DNA of 64,000 nt from Agarophyton chilense. Lineage: Eukaryota > Rhodophyta > Florideophyceae > Gracilariales > Gracilariaceae. Position numbers and translations under genes: made by a program. Below the pieces are notes generated by a model, which worked only from the letters and a program-made list of their open reading frames with translations, did not search any database and was not told the origin of the DNA. Position 1 is the stretch's first letter; each line of letters starts with the position of its first letter. Shown in pieces: positions 18,908 through 28,213 of this stretch. The stretch is taken from contig JARGXX010000025.1 of NCBI GenBank assembly GCA_030374765.1, positions 1,116,001 through 1,180,000 of the forward strand. The letters are read 5' to 3'.

Positions 18908-20788
18908 ATGAGGTATCGAGGAGGTCGTGGTCGCGGTCGTGGTCGCGGCCGAGGTCGCGCACGTGGCTCTTTTTATTCCAACGGTGAAGCCTCTCAACGC
19001 AGGTCTTATGCTGACGAGCCATCGGGTGAGATTCTAGGAGACGCATCCGCACTACGGGCTGAAATCAAGCGCATCAACCGCTCTTCCTATCCCGCCTATA
19101 ACTCTCTTCGAGGAGTGTGGCAGCTTCTTCCCTCTATCTCCCTGCATTTGGATCGCGTCCAGAGTGACCCATATGCGCCCCCGTCTCGTTTCAGAGCACG
19201 AATTCCCCTAGCTGAATCAAACTTTGAGCCAGATATGTACCATCCATTTATTCGCACCGTCGCCTTTTGTGACTTTCTTACACGCAAGTTTGCACAAATG
19301 GTCCACCAGCTCGGAGACTCTAGGTCCAGAGATAACGCATGGGCCTCGTTAAAGGGCGGTGATATATTCATTGATCGACCATCCCAGCATGTTTTGCACC
19401 GATCTAGCTGCATGATAGTCCAAGACCATTTGGAGCTTCGTTTCTGTGTGGGTTTGCCTGCGCGCGGTCGCACGATCGATGGAGATGCGGCAGCGTCGAT
19501 ATTGGTCGACATACTGCCACCGTTACTTACCCATGTTTTTTTTGCTGAAGAAATTGACATAGCCGACCTTCAACGTCATGTAGAGTCTGTTGAACAGCAA
19601 CAGGCGCTGCGCGATATTTTACCAGAGAAAGATCTCATTGCTTTCGTCGCCGATGGTGCTGTACTTCCAAGACTATCGGGAGCGTCGGACAAACCTTTAA
19701 CGGGATCCAGTGTGATCAAATTCTCGTCTCCCCCCTCACTTCGTGTATCATTCACGCTGCCTGGAGGCAAAGTCGTCACCGGAATGGGTCTAAAGCCGGG
19801 CGTGACTCTTATCGTCGGAGGTGGTTTTCATGGGAAGAGCACGTTATTATCAGCCTTGCAGGTTGGTGTGTACAACCATGTTCCTGGTGACGGTCGCGAG
19901 TTCGTTGTTGCACACGAAAAGTCCGTCTCCATTCGCGCGGAGGACGGGCGGTCAGTTACTGGCGTTGATATCAGTCCGTTCATTAACAACTTACCCTTCG
20001 GAAAAAGGACGGATGAGTTTTCCACCCCGGATGCTTCTGGTTCGACCTCACAAGCAGCAAACATCATAGAAGCTATGGAAGCAGGTGCCAAGCTTCTTCT
20101 CATCGATGAAGATCTGACGGCAACGAACTTCATGATTCGGGATCAAAGAATGCAGGAACTGGTTCCAGATTCAAAGGAGCCCATCACCCCAATGATCAGG
20201 CGCATTCGAACTCTTTATGAAGAGGAAGGCATCAGTACGATTCTCGTAGTAGGTGCTGCTGGAGACTACTTTGCAGTCAGCGACCTGGTATTGATGATGG
20301 ACAGCTATACCCCTGAGGACGCAACTGAAGCTGCAAAAAAAATTGCTGCGAAAGACCCGGCTGGGCCAAAACTGAAGGTGGCCGCAAGTGACATATTCAA
20401 GAGAAGAAAGAAAAGAAAGGTTTTGAGGTCTTCACTGCTTTCTGTTGTCCAAGGAAAGAAAATCGCTGTGAAGGAAACTAACATGATACACTTTGGTTCA
20501 ACTAACATTGACCTTGGTGCGATTTCTCAGATTGTTGAAAAAAGTCAGACTAGGGCTATTGCAGCAATGCTCGAGAAAATATGTCAACTGAAAGAACTTG
20601 AGGATGAAGATGTCACATTAGCTATCAGGAAGCTGGAAAATGATATTAGTGAAGGTGGTATAGATACGATCAACATTCAAGGTCAGTTATTGGGAAATTA
20701 CGCACGTCCGCGCGGGCTAGACGTTCAAGCCGCCCTCAATCGTATTCGTGGATTCAAATTGCTCTGTGCGATGTGTGACGAGCCTTGA
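18908..20788 (+). CDS. ABC-class P-loop ATPase (COG3044 type) with RG-rich N-terminus
   Basis: 626 residues from ATG at 18908. The N-terminus is a run of Arg-Gly repeats (MRYRGGRGRGRGRGRG), like RGG boxes that bind RNA. The rest matches the soluble ABC-class ATPase family (COG3044). It has a Walker A of the form GGGFHGKSTLLSAL at about 303-315 followed by VYNHVPGDGRE, and a Walker B in AKLLLIDEDLTATNFMIRD at about 395-412. The sequence GISTILVVGAAGDYFAVSDLVLMMD completes the core. No membrane helices are visible, so this is not a transporter. The biochemical role of the family is not established; an RNA-related role is only suggested by the RG tract. Confidence 0.82.
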   Translation: MRYRGGRGRGRGRGRGRARGSFYSNGEASQRRSYADEPSGEILGDASALRAEIKRINRSSYPAYNSLRGVWQLLPSISLHLDRVQSDPYAPPSRFRARIPLAESNFEPDMYHPFIRTVAFCDFLTRKFAQMVHQLGDSRSRDNAWASLKGGDIFIDRPSQHVLHRSSCMIVQDHLELRFCVGLPARGRTIDGDAAASILVDILPPLLTHVFFAEEIDIADLQRHVESVEQQQALRDILPEKDLIAFVADGAVLPRLSGASDKPLTGSSVIKFSSPPSLRVSFTLPGGKVVTGMGLKPGVTLIVGGGFHGKSTLLSALQVGVYNHVPGDGREFVVAHEKSVSIRAEDGRSVTGVDISPFINNLPFGKRTDEFSTPDASGSTSQAANIIEAMEAGAKLLLIDEDLTATNFMIRDQRMQELVPDSKEPITPMIRRIRTLYEEEGISTILVVGAAGDYFAVSDLVLMMDSYTPEDATEAAKKIAAKDPAGPKLKVAASDIFKRRKKRKVLRSSLLSVVQGKKIAVKETNMIHFGSTNIDLGAISQIVEKSQTRAIAAMLEKICQLKELEDEDVTLAIRKLENDISEGGIDTINIQGQLLGNYARPRGLDVQAALNRIRGFKLLCAMCDEP

Positions 20789-22035
20789 AAGACTGCTACT
20801 GTTCGTATACAACTTGAGATCAGTGCGATACCTTAAAACAGATGTCCTGATCATACACTAGCTTCTACAATTAGCCTCAGCCCAAGCTTGTATTTAATCA
20901 CCCTTCCCATTTACAGTGAGTATGTTTTCAACGAAACCAATGAAGAGCTACAGGACACTGAAACCAGGTTGCCTATCTTTTCAGGTAGTGGGAAAAGATT
21001 GATCAACAACCTGTTTTCCCCAGAACCAAATACAAAGGCATGGAGAAAAACAGCATAATGCTACTCATGGGAGAACCCATTTCGGTGTTTCAGAAGCGTC
21101 TATATACTTGAACACAAAAACACCAAAAACTGGGCTTTTCATCCCAACAAATGGATGGAAGGGCAAAGCTTGAGTTCACATCATATTTGTAGGCCTGCAT
21201 GAGGTTTTGTAACTGTTGTTGAAGATGCGCGTCACTGTATTTCTTCAGGTCGGTTCCATCTGCAGGCTCGAGTGGTGCGAAAGCGAGATGATGCCACATA
21301 CTAAATTGGATTCACACAGACATCGCTCTCGTGTGTACAATCATGCATCATTCGTTGTTCTTCTTGAGCATTCTGTGTTTTCTTCAAAGCCGTTGGGCTC
21401 GCACAGAACGTTTCTTGATATCTGTAACCTTTTAATTGGCTTGTTCATAACTTTAGCATTAGTCAGCTCTTATCTTGAAAGTAGATAAAATCGTTGATGG
21501 TGATGAATTTAAAAAATCCATGAGCTGACGTCTATGTTGGCTTCGTTCAGAAGACAAGACACCATCGTATGCAGATGCCCTGCTAAAGCTCCGTTCTTGC
21601 CTCGCGAAAAGAAGACACTGGAAGGAAAGGAGGCCTGCGCACCACTAGAAAAGAAAAGATCCAGAATTGTAGGTGGAGGCGGATTGTAGAGAGGGAGAAG
21701 TTCCACATCTTCAGATGTCGCATCATGGAGGTAGATAAGCTTATTATTGCCTCGAAGATCAAGGATCAGTGCAGGCTAGGAAACCCGAAATTTATATATT
21801 TTAACCCATGCACTACTGTTTTCATCTCTCACTGGTTCCCGATGCCGGTTGGCGGTACAAAACTTACGAGATAAGACAACCCTTTTCTTTATCATTCTCA
21901 TATTCCTTGATTTACTCCGAAAGGTCACTCTTCGCTATTGGGTCGTGTTTGTGACAGAAAATTGCACCTTCCATTAGTTAAGTGAATCAGAGAACTGTTC
22001 TTTGAAAAGCGAAAAGCCCTTCCAATACGTGAACA
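20789..22035. other. Intergenic region, no gene recognised
   Basis: 1.25 kb between two plus-strand genes. It must contain the 3' UTR of the ATPase gene and the CDK7 promoter. Several frames of 65-90 codons on both strands lack motifs and code-like composition. Confidence 0.55.
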
Positions 22036-23434
22036 ATGGTGGCCTCGCTGCATGGTGAAAGTCGCTATGAGAAGATAAAGGCCCTTGGCGAAGGAACAGT
22101 AAGTCAATCTATATATTTGAGCATCCTTGTTACGTTTCTTTTGATAATAACCCCAGAAAATGCTCAATGCACTCCTAATAGTTCGGTAAGTTTTTTTGCA
22201 GGGACGAATCCATCGATAATTCCGTTTGACATTCTAATTGTTCCAGTCATGGTCTCACAGGTGTTGTGTCGAAGGCCAGGGATCGTAACAAAGCGAAAGG
22301 GGACAAGAACCGCATTGTGGCTATAAAAAAAATTCGAATGGTATGGATGATCTCCATGGATCCTTGTCTCTAGAATGGAGTGTTCTAACAGAATTTGTTC
22401 GTGCTTTTGTCGTCTGCCAATCACGAGCAGGGTCACAGAAAAGACGGAGTGAACGTCACAGCTCTTCGGGAAATCAAGCTCCTTCAAGAATTAAGTCACC
22501 CTAACGTCATTGTAAGTTTAATTCACATGATTGATTCCCTTTTTTAACTTCACTGACTTAGAAAGTCTTGCAAATCCAGGGACTCTTAGATGTATACGCT
22601 GGAAAGAACAATGTTAATATGGTGATCGAGTATTGTGTTACTGATCTGGAGGAAGTCATTCGCGATAGAACTGTGTTTCTCACACCAGCAGAGATCAAAT
22701 GTTGTATGAAGATGATATTAGAAGGAATTGCAATTTGCCACGAAAAATGGGTGCTCCATCGCGATTTAAAGCCTAGTAACATCCTAATTGGCGCAGATGG
22801 TAACCTCAAGATTGCTGATTTTGGTTTAGCTCGACTCCATGCCTCTCCCAAAGCACGATTGACTCATCAAGTCATAACAAGATGGTACAGGCCTCCTGAA
22901 CTTTTATATGCAGCGAAGACTTACGGTCCAGCAGTTGACATATGGTCTGTGGGTTGCATATTTGCAGAGCTGATCCTTAGAGTTCCATATCTACCCGGAG
23001 ATTCTGATATTGACCAACTTTCTAAGATATTTCAGGCCCGAGGGACTCCCACAAAAGAAGAATGGCCGGACCATGAAACTCTCCCAGCTTTTGTTCAATT
23101 CAAGGAAACCCCACCTCCCGATCAGAGGCACTTCTTTTTAGCTGCGTCACCTGTAGCGCTTGATCTTATGAACGCAATGCTTCACTTAGACCCTCAGAAG
23201 AGAATTTCTGCAAAGGACGCCCTGAAACATGCGTATTTTGTCGAAGAGCTTCCTCCGGCGTGCGATGCGAAGGATCTGCTCGATAAGATCCGAAGCGGAA
23301 GTACTGTGAAGGATAAAGGAAGTCCGGATGATGAAACTGGCGACAGCGAAGCTGATGGCGAACAGAATAAAGCACAGAATAACCCGAGCGAGCTGGCCAA
23401 AGCCACCGGGCAGCGGAAACTATCATTTACGTAA
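22036..23434 (+). CDS. CDK7: Cyclin-dependent kinase 7 (CDKD), five exons
   Basis: Exons are read as 22036-22098, 22182-22185, 22261-22340, 22431-22511 and 22580-23434, giving 360 residues. All introns are 68-90 nt, begin GTAAGT/GTATGG-like and end AG. The spliced reading gives a normal glycine loop (GEGTFGVVSKA), a catalytic Lys in VAIKKIRM, the CDK7-typical cyclin helix [14 protein letters not shown], the catalytic loop [11 protein letters not shown], and a T-loop ending [28 protein letters not shown] and [10 protein letters not shown] are also typical of CDK7. CDK7 with cyclin H activates cell-cycle CDKs and, within TFIIH, phosphorylates the RNA polymerase II tail. The last ~60 residues are a charged tail. 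The second exon would be only 4 nt long. It is tail-to-tail with the next gene (68 bp). Confidence 0.9.
22182..22185 (+). other. CDK7: Predicted 4-nt microexon of CDK7
   Basis: The bases ttcg are flanked by an upstream AG (ctcctaatag) and a downstream donor gtaagt. With exon 1 ending in phase 0 (GEGT) and exon 3 starting with gtgttg, exactly a 4-nt insert with last base g restores GEGT-F-G-VVSKA, the invariant glycine-rich loop. No longer acceptor choice upstream gives the needed phase without disturbing the loop. Confidence 0.7.
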
Positions 23435-23502
23435 AACGACGTGTTTTATCCCACTCAACGCTTGTCAGCTTGACATTCCGTCTCTCAATGAGCGCTGTTG
23501 GC

Positions 23503-24951
23503 TTAGAATCCGACTGAATCTGTTGGATTAGATTGTCTTTGTTCCGAGAACTCTTTCAACTCGTAAAACTCGTGAGTCGGTCGTGACCTCGTAGGGGAGA
23601 ATGCTTGTCTCCAATACGCTACATTCCATGAGAGCGAAGAGCCGAGGCGACCGACGAAGAAATCGCTTTTGACGCAAACCCACATGTCCAGGAGAGGCAT
23701 GGCATATCGCTTATTGAACGCGGATCCGTGTAATTTAAGTGACCCGAAATCTTCTGCTGTAACAATAGTCTTCCCGCTCAACTTCTTTCGAAGTTCCGAT
23801 ATAATAGCAACAGAATCGACAGAGCTTACTGAGTATGCAATATATATCGCGTCAGATTGCCTGATTTGCTTTTCGAAACGTTCAGTAAAGTGTTCACAAA
23901 ATGTTGATCTTGAAAACTTTCCAAGATCAAAGGGAAACAGTCGTAGATGAACGGCCAAAATATTGCCCCAACGAATTAAGTATTGATCGACCAAACGTCG
24001 TATTTCGACTCGAGGCTGAACGTATTTTCGAAGCTTCAACCAGTACGGATTAGACGCCGTGCAGTTAAGAGAGTGACTGCGATACAAGCGAGATAAGAAC
24101 AAGTAGTTACCGTTAACTCCAGCAAAATACGGCAATCCTCGAAAGTAGTTTGAGGCGTTGAAATTACAATCGAGCTCTCGGCGACTGGACGGACTTAGCA
24201 ACGCTGAATCTGGATCGTTTTGAGAAGTGTAACCACGCATGTTGACATTTGATTCGAATAGACTTCTTTTCCCAAGGGACATGTAATAGAACGGGGCGTC
24301 ACCTTTCCTAGCCAGAACGTGAGGGAAGGTCCGGAGGTAGTCGGCTCCTGGTGAGCGAAGAAACTGCACAATACTCACCACTGGCTGTGTTTCATTCAAC
24401 AACGATCCATCGAGATAATCGCCGACTAGTTCATCGTGTCGATAGAACAAACCTAACGATTTAAGGAGACGTTGATAAATATACAGATCATAAGCTTCGT
24501 ACAAACGGTACAAGAAACCGCGGGATTTCGCGAAGTCAATATATGATTCAGATCCGTAAAAGGCAAACGGGGCAACCAAAACAGCATTCGACTCTTTTGC
24601 AATAGTCAGTGCATTAAAGAAAGAAATAAGTTGGTTGTTAAGTTGACCACTTCGCGCCTTGTAAAACATATATACGGGCAGGTTCTGTTTCTTAGCGTGG
24701 CTGTGCGCAAACTCTAAAATATCGTTCCCGACTTTTGGGACTTTGAGGAGACTCGGTGGAGCTTCAATTGCTGTAGGGTGTGGTTTCTTCCTCAAGAGCC
24801 ATTTTATGGCAGTGACAATAACAATAATCTTGAGAAAAGGGATTCTGCCTATTTTGAAACGACGAAGGTGTTTGTTCCAGAAGCGGAAGACTCGTCCTTG
24901 CACCGGTCCAGACGACACTATCACCGGATTGACAATAGTTTTAAGACCCAT
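23503..24951 (-). CDS. O-fucosyltransferase-like type II membrane glycosyltransferase
   Basis: 482 residues from ATG. A basic N-terminal tail precedes one membrane anchor at about 39-53. The lumenal domain starts with a RSGQLNNQLISFFNALTIA segment (about 101-119), which matches the donor-binding start of the GDP-fucose protein O-fucosyltransferase superfamily (GGLNNQ type). HLRLFPFD near 335 stands where that family has HLR-x-GD. The closing block FFVGRLGSSLSWNVAYWR resembles the family's C-terminal F-G-S-S helix. The usual RRGD is weakened to RLFPFD, so the donor sugar is uncertain. It lies head-to-head with a shorter relative at 25464-26591. Confidence 0.65.
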   Translation of the reverse strand: MGLKTIVNPVIVSSGPVQGRVFRFWNKHLRRFKIGRIPFLKIIVIVTAIKWLLRKKPHPTAIEAPPSLLKVPKVGNDILEFAHSHAKKQNLPVYMFYKARSGQLNNQLISFFNALTIAKESNAVLVAPFAFYGSESYIDFAKSRGFLYRLYEAYDLYIYQRLLKSLGLFYRHDELVGDYLDGSLLNETQPVVSIVQFLRSPGADYLRTFPHVLARKGDAPFYYMSLGKRSLFESNVNMRGYTSQNDPDSALLSPSSRRELDCNFNASNYFRGLPYFAGVNGNYLFLSRLYRSHSLNCTASNPYWLKLRKYVQPRVEIRRLVDQYLIRWGNILAVHLRLFPFDLGKFSRSTFCEHFTERFEKQIRQSDAIYIAYSVSSVDSVAIISELRKKLSGKTIVTAEDFGSLKLHGSAFNKRYAMPLLDMWVCVKSDFFVGRLGSSLSWNVAYWRQAFSPTRSRPTHEFYELKEFSEQRQSNPTDSVGF

Positions 24952-25463
24952 CGAATTCTGTAATATCGCTTAGGTCGAAGATGAGTTTCATGTGAAATTG
25001 TTGAATGATACAGGCGGAAGTGCCCTATGGAGCTATATTTGAATCATCATTGGTTAGATATTGTTCACTTGAAGGAGTTTTGTTAAGAGAAGATGCTCGA
25101 AGATGCTCGAAGATGCCCGATGTGTCCCTGGACCTTTTTGGCAGAAGAGTACAGGATTAAGGAAAGGTACGAACACAGTTTCATTGCATCTTCTGCCATT
25201 TTTCCTCAATGAAAAAGATGTTTTCTCTGGCTCGTGTGTGGGCCGAAAGAATAAAATCCAGGCCTCGTCAGTGAACAGTTTTGTCATGGGTGCAGAGGAA
25301 AACCTTTTTTGTCTGGCTGGCCTTCACAGAAAATGCTTCGAATCGAAAAGATTGTCCAAGGTATCTAGCGTACCCCATCTCTACTGGACTTACCTAAATT
25401 TTTCAATTTGAACTATGAGACAACTTTCTCAGTTATGCCGAACACGATATCGCAGCGGAGAGA
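24952..25463. promoter_or_regulatory. Divergent intergenic region with a short 10-bp repeat
   Basis: 512 bp separate the start codons of two divergent O-fucosyltransferase-like genes and should carry both promoters. Three consecutive 10-bp units (agatgctcga, the last with one change) lie at 25091-25120. A 102-codon ATG frame at 25103-25411 begins in this repeat and has no support. Confidence 0.45.
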
Positions 25464-26591
25464 ATGAATGCTAAGCGTCGCCCACATTTGTTACGAATAC
25501 GTAACACATTGTTTCGATTTATCAGGTCGTATCGCGTATCAGTCTTGTTCCTAGTTGCGTTTTCTTCTGTTTCCCTTTTAGGCGCCAACAGATCAGAGAA
25601 ACTACTTTGGCTGACTCCGCGTTCTGGAGGGTTCAATAACCAACTTATCACAATTTACGAGGCCATCAACTGTGCCCGAATACACAACAGAAAAATCGTA
25701 TTGCCATTGATATATGAGAATGTGCGAGCCGATACCAGTTCAAAAGGTTTCGGACCTTATCCTTTTGAAGACTATTTCGATGTTTCCGCCCTGAAAAGGA
25801 TCATCTCTGTGAAAACGCCAGCGGAATTGGATGGACTCGGCTTGCCTTGCAGGACTATATATTTCTCCACTTCCAAGCATTTTAAGGCAAATGAGCGGAG
25901 GATACCACGCCTCCTCAAGCAGCAGTACATCAAGCGCTACGAAGTGAGTCTACAATATCTGCCTTCGTTTTCCTATCCCGTTCCGTACAAATGTGTCGAC
26001 GACAGCATGTGTCGAGCTGAGGACATAGCCCCATTTGGAAAGTATTCTTCCTATGAAGAGTCAGGACAAGGATACAATATCCGACGTTCGCCGGTCTTTA
26101 AAAAAATACGGGCAGCATTCAAACCTGGCTCGACTGTACGTGCTTTATCAAATCGTGTCTTAGAATCGATCCATCAGCCGTTCAACGCAGTTCATCTCCG
26201 AAGAGGCGACTTTAGTTCAAAATGCGCTGAATTGCCAGCTTTGTGTCTTCGTTTCGGGAACGAGTCAATCGTACAAACTCGTGAAGCCATCTTGAAGAAA
26301 GTGAACAGCTTTCGTCAACCTTTTTTACCGCTCTTCGTGACAACAACTCATCCAAATGAGTGTAGAAAACTTTTACGTGCAAGTGGAATCACTCTTTTTT
26401 TCTTGGAAGACTTCCCTCTGTCCCCACAGCTAGAACACGTGAAGAATCGCACAGATATCCTCTCATTTGCAGCTCAAGTTATTGCCAGCAAAGCCGAACA
26501 GTTTGTTGCAAACCGCTTCTCATCTTTCTCGACTGAGGTCAACTACATGAGGTACTTACAAAGGCCATCAGATGACCTTCTGTTTTTCTAG
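25464..26591 (+). CDS. O-fucosyltransferase-like type II membrane protein
   Basis: 375 residues from ATG. A strongly basic N-terminus is followed by a membrane anchor at about 24-40 (VSVLFLVAFSSVSLLG). The donor-site segment SGGFNNQLITIYEAINCARI (about 54-73) and HLRRGDFSSKC (about 244-254) are better preserved than in the divergent neighbour, and fit the GDP-fucose O-fucosyltransferase superfamily. The end carries FVANRFSSFSTEVNYMR, the usual position of the last conserved Ser/Phe block. Together with the neighbour it looks like a diverged head-to-head paralogue pair. Substrate unknown. Confidence 0.7.
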   Translation: MNAKRRPHLLRIRNTLFRFIRSYRVSVLFLVAFSSVSLLGANRSEKLLWLTPRSGGFNNQLITIYEAINCARIHNRKIVLPLIYENVRADTSSKGFGPYPFEDYFDVSALKRIISVKTPAELDGLGLPCRTIYFSTSKHFKANERRIPRLLKQQYIKRYEVSLQYLPSFSYPVPYKCVDDSMCRAEDIAPFGKYSSYEESGQGYNIRRSPVFKKIRAAFKPGSTVRALSNRVLESIHQPFNAVHLRRGDFSSKCAELPALCLRFGNESIVQTREAILKKVNSFRQPFLPLFVTTTHPNECRKLLRASGITLFFLEDFPLSPQLEHVKNRTDILSFAAQVIASKAEQFVANRFSSFSTEVNYMRYLQRPSDDLLFF

Positions 26592-26800
26592 TCAGTGAAT
26601 AAAAGACTGGATCGTTACGAAACATATGAAAGACAAGGCCGGAGAAAATCCGTTTGTCCATCACTGAGGATATCGGGCGCGTCGTGTCATGAATTCGTAT
26701 TATTCCTCTCACGCGGGTTATGAGAATATGCTAAAAACCAGAGCTTATTAATTTCTCGTTACAGAACGATGCAAACAAAGAGAGGAAATGAAAAGCCTGA

Positions 26801-28213
26801 CTATATAAAGTATTTTTCATCATTGGTATCAGTTGTACAATTACAGATGTATTCAGCCCATGGAAATGGCCACCGTAGGAAGTCTGAATTTCTTAAAACA
26901 TCGCAAGCCTCGGAATGTCTATTCTCACAGTACACAAAGTTTGAGAAATCTCGTCCTTCCGAAATCTTTGTCACTAGCTTCCTTACATGATGTTCACACA
27001 AGGTTACGTTAGAGTTGCTGCTTTGATTGTAGCCCATAGCCATTTCAGGTGAAGCGGGATCAACTGTTGACTTATATGACACAGGAAAACTTCTTAACAA
27101 GGCAGAAATATGTTCGTGCCGTATGTCAGCACTGCTTGACATATGTTCTGCTTCACACATGCTCTCCCTTTCAAATAAGTCATAAAGTGTCCTCGTCGGT
27201 ACTGTTTCTCTCGGTCTTCCACGACGAATCTTGCGCAAAAAGCTTGATAGGTCCCGACTCCAGTAATGTACAAGGTGAATAGGTGGTTCTAATTTCTTTC
27301 CGAGATGGGCTTTGCATGTGACATTCGTGCGTAAACCAGGTCCACGAAAAATAAATCCCTTGTGGATACCTTCATCGTATCTCGGACTGAGATTCAAATC
27401 CACATACCTGGGTTGCAGAATTGTCTTTCTAGCAGAAAGATGTCCATTATCACCAACGAGAATTCTACATGTCCTTGGAAATAAGTCGTGGAGGGATTCT
27501 CCAAACTTAGGCGGAACGATTCGTCCATTGGTCAAAGATGATTTCCATCGCACGCACAAAACCGGAAGGAAATCGTACTTCTCCAAAATATCGTGAAGGA
27601 AGGCACGTTTATACCGCTTCGAGGGATCGATTTCAATCTGTTGAAGTGCATGAGTTTCAAAGAACTCGTCGGTATCAATGAATGTCATCCATTTCGAACT
27701 TGCACCAAATTTCTGCAAACAATGACGGTACATGCGCATCTGTACGTACGACTTTGGATCCTCCACGTCCTCCGGTGCGGCCCTTCCGTGCGGAATGTAG
27801 GTAACAAGACCATCAAGCCATTTAAGTATTTGAAGCATCCGTTTCATTTCTTCAGGATTATCGCCATCATCACCGTAGATGTAGAAATGATCAACACCGG
27901 CACCATAGTTCCGGATTAAAAACTCCGGCATGATTTCACTAGAGCGACGGCTGATAACGCATGCAGAAAGAACAAAACGGAATGAGGGCTCCAAACTGAC
28001 CCCACTGATTCGATTGGTTCGCAGGGTTTTGACGAAAGAGTCCTCGTGTTCTACTAAATGAAACGATAAATATTTTGCTACCACGAGAAAAAGGATTATC
28101 AGGGTTATGGAGAAAGCCGTCCGCAATTCTCCTCTCCTGAAAATGGCAAGAAAACGGCGCTGGAGCTTCCTAGCAGACGCTCTTCTCGAAAAAAGCGCAT
28201 ACTGGATACTCAT
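26801..28213 (-). CDS. Glycosyltransferase family 92 (DUF23) type II membrane enzyme
   Basis: 470 residues from ATG. The anchor is at about 31-52 (RTAFSITLIILFLVVAKYLS region). The catalytic domain opens with LSACVISRRSSEIMPEFLIRN and GVDHFYIYGDDGDNP (about 82-120), as in GT92, where this strand leads into the nucleotide-sugar site. The metal-binding DxD motif is clear at residues 180-183 (DTDE in MTFIDTDEFFE). IHKGFIFRGPG and AHLGKKLEPPIHLVHYWSRD follow in the expected order. GT92 members include galactosyltransferases acting on N-glycan cores (GALT-1) and pectic galactan (GALS). Here it probably decorates glycoproteins or wall polysaccharides. It lies tail-to-tail with the previous gene (209 bp). 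Confidence 0.83.
   Translation of the reverse strand: MSIQYALFSRRASARKLQRRFLAIFRRGELRTAFSITLIILFLVVAKYLSFHLVEHEDSFVKTLRTNRISGVSLEPSFRFVLSACVISRRSSEIMPEFLIRNYGAGVDHFYIYGDDGDNPEEMKRMLQILKWLDGLVTYIPHGRAAPEDVEDPKSYVQMRMYRHCLQKFGASSKWMTFIDTDEFFETHALQQIEIDPSKRYKRAFLHDILEKYDFLPVLCVRWKSSLTNGRIVPPKFGESLHDLFPRTCRILVGDNGHLSARKTILQPRYVDLNLSPRYDEGIHKGFIFRGPGLRTNVTCKAHLGKKLEPPIHLVHYWSRDLSSFLRKIRRGRPRETVPTRTLYDLFERESMCEAEHMSSSADIRHEHISALLRSFPVSYKSTVDPASPEMAMGYNQSSNSNVTLCEHHVRKLVTKISEGRDFSNFVYCENRHSEACDVLRNSDFLRWPFPWAEYICNCTTDTNDEKYFI

Noticed and set aside
25103-25411. 102-codon frame between the two O-fucosyltransferase-like genes
   Set aside because: Begins within a 10-bp tandem repeat, lies in the shared promoter region and has no motif.
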